NCBI RefSeq assembly: GCF_014490785.1
Contig: NZ_CP051488.1
Coordinates: 1 to 64,000, forward strand
Length of the DNA stretch: 64,000 nucleotides
Direction: 5' to 3'
Source of the DNA: Kosakonia sp. SMBL-WEM22
Lineage (GTDB): Bacteria; Pseudomonadota; Gammaproteobacteria; Enterobacterales; Enterobacteriaceae
Part shown: piece by piece, positions 59,650 to 64,000 of the stretch
How positions within the stretch are numbered: position 1 is the first letter of the stretch
How the letters are laid out: each line of letters starts with the position of its first letter
The notes under the pieces: generated by a model
Seen by the model: the letters and a program-made list of their open reading frames with translations, nothing else
Told to the model about the DNA's origin: nothing
Databases searched by the model: none
Made by a program: the position numbers and the translations under genes

Positions 59650-60240
59650 TTAAATGAGCGGTTTTTGCGGTTCTCTTAAAATAGGATAAAGCTCAGGGAA
59701 ACCGTCGATGCAGAGTTTGAATTCTGCGGGTTTAAAGCCAAGCCGCCCGGCAAGACGTTGCACACGCGCAGCCGTACATTCGGCATAGCAAGGCACGCCT
59801 GCTTGATCCTGTAAATGGATTAACCGGTACATCAACGCGTTGATAACGTCCATGCCGCGATCCTTACCAGGAATGGCAAGTACGAAAATATAGAAGTGCG
59901 GGGTGGTTGGATGATAAGCGCTCAGTTTGTGAATTAAATACGCCATGGTGGCGTAATCGGCGCTATATTCATCGCGTAATTGTTTAAACAATATCTCATC
60001 AGTAATATTTTCTGAGTCATAATGAAAATACATTAGCGCGCCGATATTATTTTCATCAATAATAACGCCACCCTTTCGTAGCGCGACTTCGGCATAGATC
60101 CTGAAGAAGCTGCGCAGTGCCTCCCTGCGCCTGTCAGGTGCCGGAAAGGCTGATTCAATAAGAACATCGTCATAAAATGCGTCGGCAAGCAGATCGCATA
60201 TCAGATCGATATCAGAAAAGGTAGCATCCCTTACATTCAT
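59650..60240 (-). CDS. GNAT-family N-acetyltransferase
   Basis: This 196-residue protein starts MNVRDATFSDIDLICDLLAD with SD GGAGG (the ATG five codons upstream contains the SD and is unlikely). The acetyl-CoA loop is in LAIPGKDRGMDVINALMYRL near 128-147, with beta4 HFYIFVLAI. The end CYAECTAARVQRLAGRLGFK is a GNAT motif B. It is the first gene of the operon with the PLP decarboxylase. The likely substrate is the amine or the amino acid handled by the partner. Confidence 0.88.
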   Translation of the reverse strand: MNVRDATFSDIDLICDLLADAFYDDVLIESAFPAPDRRREALRSFFRIYAEVALRKGGVIIDENNIGALMYFHYDSENITDEILFKQLRDEYSADYATMAYLIHKLSAYHPTTPHFYIFVLAIPGKDRGMDVINALMYRLIHLQDQAGVPCYAECTAARVQRLAGRLGFKPAEFKLCIDGFPELYPILREPQKPLI

Positions 60241-60813
60241 TATTTTTGCCTCCATTGGCTGGATTGATATATATATTTTATTAACACGCTGTTATTAATT
60301 TCGTGGGGGTATGGCGCAAAACAATATCATGATTAATAAATGCGAGGGCGACGAAACATCCGAAAATAAAATTAAAGCCTGCATGTTTCAAATGGGAGAG
60401 GTGGCTATTCTGAAGTTGTTTTTATTCGTATGAAAACGAAGTGTTTTTGTATTTAAGATAATTCAATTAACTAAAAGCAGTTGAGGGTTTATCTTTTATT
60501 TAATTTTTTGATTTGTTTCTCTAAATTTTAAAGATGGAAGCATTAAGCTTGATGAGCGGATTTACCTCTGTCTCTTTTAAAAAACGCTTTCATGATCGAG
60601 TACCATTACGCTTTCCCCAGCGGATCAGATCGACAATCTCTTTTTCGCCCTCCGTCTCTTCATAAATAGCTTTAATATGTTGAGTAATAGCTTGGCAATT
60701 GCAGCCTGCTGAAGCCACAGCGTATCGCTTTCAAAGCGGCATCAATACACGCTTTCACGTCTACGCTGGCGAACATAATGAACTCGCCTGCGGGGGATGT
60801 GTGCAGGTGTTTA
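60241..60813. other. AT-rich region with decayed gene fragments
   Basis: This 573-bp region is upstream of the GNAT-decarboxylase operon. About 60250-60550 is very AT-rich with no ORF and probably contains the operon promoter. Further right are coding-like remnants on the minus strand (see 60590-60730). No repeat of the selC 3' end was found here. Confidence 0.6.
60590..60730 (-). pseudogene. 3' fragment of an unidentified gene
   Basis: A 46-codon open stretch without a start codon ends QHIKAIYEETEGEKEIVDLI then RWGKRNGTRS and a stop. The composition is strongly protein-like. The adjacent +1 frame reads VDVKACIDAALKAIRCG immediately upstream, as if one frameshift split a single gene. The family was not recognised. 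Confidence 0.4.
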
Positions 60814-61005
60814 TCAGTAACCATTCATTGCTTTAACAGTTAAATGCTGACCTGTATCAAACCCAGTATCGCGAAACCACGCGCCTGAAAGAGTAATGCT
60901 GGGGATGCTTTTATCACCACCATTTGGGCGGTAACGCACAATTACGCTGCGTTCGGTTCCGGTAGTCGGGATCGCTGGGGCTGAATGCGAATCAGCTACT
61001 ATCAA
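60814..61005 (-). pseudogene. symE: SymE-family toxin, probably truncated by frameshift
   Basis: A 63-codon ORF contains RSVIVRYRPN, SIPSITLSGAWFRDTGF and GQHLTVKAMNGY, which align with the AbrB-like fold of SymE (E. coli IPAITLKGQWLEAAGF, VDVKVMEG). E. coli SymE is 113 residues and continues with a GCIVLT strand. Here the frame stops after MNGY, while the next frame continues LINT, so a one-base loss is likely. SymE is an SOS-induced type I toxin (RNA- or nucleoid-targeting) held by antisense SymR; SymR was not identified. Confidence 0.55.
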
Positions 61006-61325
61006 CGCCTTGATAGTTGTGAGGGTTAGCTCTTGTCAGGTATGGCATTACCTGATGGGAGCGTTTAAAAAAACAGGACGTCTTTCCTTGAATGTACGTA
61101 CATGACAACAGCCAAATGCGATACCAATCAATCAAAATGCGGGGATGAGTTTAGGTAATTGGCTTAAATCTTTAGGAAGAAAAGAACTTGAAAGATTAGC
61201 GAACGACGCCGAAGAAAAATAAAACAAGCGTAACGCTTAATTAATTTAATGTGCGTGCAGGCTGCAAATAGCGTGGTGGAAATAAGAAGTGATGTTTAGA
61301 GATGTGCCAAAAAGAAGCTCAACTT
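61006..61325. other. Gap between the symE remnant and selC
   Basis: These 320 bp hold no sure gene. There is a 25-codon ORF at 61145-61222 (MSLGNWLKSLGRKELERLAN and a short acidic end) without a proper SD, and a TGTACGTACA palindrome near 61097. The region is downstream of the selC 3' end, where islands insert. It may be the residue of one. Confidence 0.5.
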
Positions 61326-61420
61326 TGGCGGAAGATCACAGGAGTCGAACCTGCCCGGGACCGCTGGCGGCCCCAACTGGATTTGAAGTCCAGCCACCTC
61401 ACCGGAGATGACGATCTTCC
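61326..61420 (-). tRNA. selC: tRNA-Sec (anticodon UCA)
   Basis: This 95-nt selenocysteine tRNA is nearly identical to E. coli selC. The 5' end is GGAAGATCGTCATCTCCGGT. The anticodon arm CTGGACTTCAAATCCAG has TCA, the long variable arm is GGGGCCGCCAGCGGTCCC, and the T arm is GGTTCGACTCC. The CCA end is encoded. A promoter -10 TATAAT with a GC-rich discriminator lies 31 nt upstream (61451-61456). selC is a known integration site of pathogenicity islands. Confidence 0.98.
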
Positions 61421-61652
61421 GCGCCTGCATTGCTACATGGAGGCGGGCGCATTATAGCTACTTTCAGTCATTTACCACATCCCCCCGCCCTAAATTTTCG
61501 CATTATGCTTTCGCTTTCTCACACCGTTTAAGATAAAACCCTATCTTTTCCATCGGTTATCTTTTTTTCGAATTTAAAAAATCGTCGTTTTTATCCGTAA
61601 AACGATGGAGTAAGGGCATTGCCCGGTACCGGGCCTGGAATAAAGCGGGGAC

Positions 61653-61690
61653 AAAACGTAGGCCGGATAAGCGCAGCGCCATCCGGCACG
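61653..61690. repeat. REP-like palindrome downstream of yicH
   Basis: ACGTAGGCCGGATAAGCGCA followed by GCGCCATCCGGCA is a single REP, 3' of yicH. The rest of the selC-yicH gap shows only the selC promoter. Confidence 0.8.
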
Positions 61691-61693
61691 GGT

Positions 61694-63409
61694 TTATGGT
61701 GTCGCCTGTGGCTGCGCGGCGGCAGGCGCAATGCTGCTCACCGTGCCGCTGTGCATGCTCTGCTTAATTTGCTGTTTTTGCGCATTGACCGCCTGTAACT
61801 CGCCGTTGACGGAGGGTTTTAACGGCGCGTCGGCGCGCACCTGACCGCTGGCGGTTAGTTGCACATTGCCTTCGCCGTCAATCGGCAATGCGGGCCAGCC
61901 CCACGCCTGCAACACATTGACCGGTACGCCGCGCCCATTCAGGCTGACATTGACGCTGCGGTCCGGCGTTTGCGCAACCACCGCTCTTGCTTCCAGCAGC
62001 CCCTGGCCGGTAAAAGCGCTAAGCTCGGTGATATTGACCGTGTTGCTGTTGGCATTGAGCGCCAGCGACGGGCGGCGGACATCAACGCGGTTAAAGGTGC
62101 CTGCGGCAGCGTTCAGCTTCGCATTTCCACTCCAGACACCCCATTTCCGTTCGCGCACCAGCTGTAAGTTGTTGCCATATCCGTCCAGCGCGGTGAGCTG
62201 CCACGGGAACGTCGGATCGATATCAATCACCAGGTTGCGGCTGGCGCTGAATTTTTTCAGCACCAGGCTGTTCAGCCAGGGGGGCAGGTCGTCCACCCAT
62301 AGCTGTTTCCAGTTCGCCGGCAGGGTGTACTCCAGCCCGGCAAACGCTGCATCATCCAGCACTAGCGCTTTGCCTGTGCGGTACCAGTTGCCGGAGGTGC
62401 GCACCATGCCGTTTTCCCAGCGAGAGGTGAACTGCTGCAGCGCAATGCCTTGCGGGGAGAAGCTGGCATTAAGGATCGGGTCGAAGAAGTGCAGCGAACC
62501 GTAGATAAACTCGCTGGCATTCATCGACAGTTTGCCCTCTTCGCTCTCCCAGTCGCCCTTTTCGAAGGTCAGGTTGCGCAGGCTGAGGTCGAGGTCAGTC
62601 ACCGCCCACTCAGGCCCCTGCAATGTTGCGTCTGTTACGTCTACACGGCCGATTTTCAGCGAAGGCAGGGTGGTGAGCGGGGCAAAGAAATCCTGTAGCG
62701 ATTTATCGCTTTGCAGACGAATATCGTTGAGGCGCAAGTTATTCACCACCCAGCTGCCATCGGCGCTGCGCTTTGCATCACCCGTGAGCGAGCCACGAGC
62801 CATATCGGCACCGATAGTGGTTAACGTCACCACGTCTTTATCGATACTGCCCTGAATCAGCACGTTACTGGCGGGAACACCATTGAGCATCAGCGAACCG
62901 GCGCTCATCTGCAACTGCGCTTTACTGCCGATTACATTACCCGCCACAGGCTGCCAGGGTGAGATACCTCCGGTAACGCGCTGGGCGCTTAACTCCCAGC
63001 CGGTTGCCGGGCTGTTAAAGGCCATGTTGCGCAATTGCAGGCGATCGGCCTGGAAAGGCAGCGGCGCGGAAGTGGGCGAAAGATTGAGTGTGCCATCCTG
63101 TAAAAGAATGGTGTCGGCATGCAGCGGGTCGGTGAGTTGTCGGCTGCTGAGGCCGATATCGACCATTTTCGCCACCAGCGTGGCTGGCTGGCCTTTGCGG
63201 CCAAAGTTCACACCTTTCAGTACCAGATGAGAGGGGGAAGAGAAGCGGTGGTCAACGGCATCAAAAGTGAGGTGGTAATCGCTGTTATCACTGATCCACT
63301 GGCTCGCTTGCGTCGCCCCCCAGCGGGTTTGCAGCAGGAAGTAGGCCGCCAGCAGCAGCACCAACAGGATAATAACGACCGCTAACAGCAGCTTCCCAAG
63401 AAATTTCAT
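61694..63409 (-). CDS. yicH: AsmA-family inner-membrane-anchored protein YicH
   Basis: This 571-residue protein (E. coli YicH 569) starts MKFLGKLLLAVVIILLVLLL, one N-terminal TM, followed by a large periplasmic beta-rich domain. ADTILLQDGTLNLSPTSAPL, FVAP-like segments and SMNASEFIYGSLHFFDPILN match E. coli closely. AsmA-like proteins form bridge-like lipid-transfer structures between the membranes; YicH is one of the six E. coli members. GGAGG precedes two ATG codons; 63409 has the better spacing. Confidence 0.95.
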   Translation of the reverse strand: MKFLGKLLLAVVIILLVLLLAAYFLLQTRWGATQASQWISDNSDYHLTFDAVDHRFSSPSHLVLKGVNFGRKGQPATLVAKMVDIGLSSRQLTDPLHADTILLQDGTLNLSPTSAPLPFQADRLQLRNMAFNSPATGWELSAQRVTGGISPWQPVAGNVIGSKAQLQMSAGSLMLNGVPASNVLIQGSIDKDVVTLTTIGADMARGSLTGDAKRSADGSWVVNNLRLNDIRLQSDKSLQDFFAPLTTLPSLKIGRVDVTDATLQGPEWAVTDLDLSLRNLTFEKGDWESEEGKLSMNASEFIYGSLHFFDPILNASFSPQGIALQQFTSRWENGMVRTSGNWYRTGKALVLDDAAFAGLEYTLPANWKQLWVDDLPPWLNSLVLKKFSASRNLVIDIDPTFPWQLTALDGYGNNLQLVRERKWGVWSGNAKLNAAAGTFNRVDVRRPSLALNANSNTVNITELSAFTGQGLLEARAVVAQTPDRSVNVSLNGRGVPVNVLQAWGWPALPIDGEGNVQLTASGQVRADAPLKPSVNGELQAVNAQKQQIKQSMHSGTVSSIAPAAAQPQATP

Positions 63410-63532
63410 CATCTTCCTCCCTCGCGTGACCGTAAGGGAGTTATGCACGAATTGTGCGCGATGCTCAAGGGAGGAATGATGAAAGGAAATTGCGGCGGCA
63501 ACAGATATTTCTCCGTTGCCGCGCGAAGAGGC

Positions 63533-64000
63533 TTACTCTTTTTCCGGTGGGAAGATCAGGTTCAGAACGATAGCGGTGATCCCGCCCGCCGCGATACCTG
63601 AGGAGAGCAGGTTTTTCAGCCAGTCCGGCGCAAATTGCAGGATCTGCGGCTGCTGAGACACGCCTAACCCCACCGCCAGCGACAGCGCGATAATCAGGAT
63701 CGCGCGGCGGTTGAGCGGTTCGCGGGAGACAATGCGCACGCCCGAGGCGGCGATGGTACCGAACATCACCAGCGTGGCGCCGCCGAGTACAGGCTCCGGT
63801 AACTGTTGCACAAAAGCGCTCACCGCCGGGAAGAGGCCGAGCACCATCAGCATCACCGCGATAAAGAAACCGATATAGCGGCTGGCGACGCCGGTCAGCT
63901 GGATCACACCGTTATTCTGGCCAAAGCAGGAGTTAGGAAAAGTATTGAAAACCGCAGAGACAAAGGAGTTAAGACCATTCGCCAGTACGCCGCCCTTCAG
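63533..64000 (-). CDS. xanP: Xanthine permease XanP, C-terminal part (cut by window edge)
   Basis: The last 155 codons of an NCS2/NAT xanthine:H+ symporter are present; the 5' part lies beyond the window. The NAT signature FPNSCFGQNNGVIQLTG is complete and includes the Gln and Asn residues essential in E. coli XanQ/XanP. The last TM segments and the end NLIFPPEKE follow. The E. coli protein has 463 residues. It is adjacent to yicH, as in E. coli. Confidence 0.95.
   Translation of the reverse strand: MKGGVLANGLNSFVSAVFNTFPNSCFGQNNGVIQLTGVASRYIGFFIAVMLMVLGLFPAVSAFVQQLPEPVLGGATLVMFGTIAASGVRIVSREPLNRRAILIIALSLAVGLGVSQQPQILQFAPDWLKNLLSSGIAAGGITAIVLNLIFPPEKE

Noticed and set aside
61145..61222. 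25-codon ORF starting MSLGNWLKSLGRKE
   Set aside because: There is no proper SD and no known family, and it lies in decayed DNA. Kept only as a note in the gap description.
57836..61420. Search for an integrase gene or a selC 3'-end duplication
   Set aside because: No tyrosine-recombinase motifs and no second copy of the tRNA 3' end were found within the window.

Overview
The window is chromosomal DNA of a gamma-proteobacterium of the family Enterobacteriaceae. The genes dnaA, dnaN, recF, gyrB, ibpAB, ilvBN, selC and xanP match Escherichia coli proteins almost residue for residue and keep the E. coli order. GC-rich codon use and the accessory content suggest the Enterobacter/Kosakonia/Klebsiella side of the family rather than Escherichia; the genus cannot be fixed from the sequence alone.

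Layout. (1) 1-6200: the replication block dnaA-dnaN-recF-gyrB, with a palindromic element inserted between dnaN and recF. (2) 6286-12145: yidA and the D-galactonate operon dgoRKADT with two DgoR operators; yidB and yidX of E. coli are absent. (3) 12151-14974: yidR, lipoprotein yidQ and the small heat-shock genes ibpA/ibpB, with a sigma-32 promoter and RNA-thermometer leaders. (4) 15078-16678: a self-contained AAA-ATPase plus PIN-nuclease pair between ibpB and yidE, bounded by terminators; this is the best candidate for an undescribed system. (5) 16787-24001: an OFA-type MFS transporter, yidE, yidH, yidG, a secreted GH5-like hydrolase overlapping emrD antisense, and an EamA exporter. (6) 24121-26910: the tisB/istR SOS toxin-antisense RNA pair with its LexA box, then ivbL-ilvB-ilvN. 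(7) 26954-33268: a TPR/Sel1-like protein with an overlapping small membrane protein, yicN, nepI, a 15-unit 91-bp BIME/REP array, and yicL.

(8) 33369-39543: a beta-glucoside system (LamB-type porin, PTS EIIA/EIIB/EIIC, GH1 6-phospho-beta-glucosidase) with a divergent LacI regulator and paired operators. (9) 39674-43053: an AT-rich foreign-looking segment with a Cys-rich exported protein, a LuxR-type regulator with a Cys-rich tail, a Wzz-like membrane protein and several hairpins. (10) 43054-49929: a peptide/nickel-type ABC transporter (five genes) and a zinc alcohol dehydrogenase. (11) 49966-57685: the mqsRA toxin-antitoxin pair between near-identical terminators, a nitroreductase, a LysR regulator, an aldo-keto reductase, an LprI-like protein, a Bcr/CflA transporter, a DapA-like aldolase and an AbrB-family membrane protein. 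(12) 57836-61420: the variable region beside tRNA-Sec (selC), with a PLP decarboxylase/GNAT operon, a symE toxin remnant and another gene fragment. (13) 61694-64000: yicH and the 3' part of xanP, cut by the window edge.

Most of the accessory load lies between yicL and selC, where E. coli carries setC, and at the ibpB-yidE junction. selC is a classical island integration site, and the fragments beside it are consistent with old insertions. No complete integrase, transposase or CRISPR array was seen.
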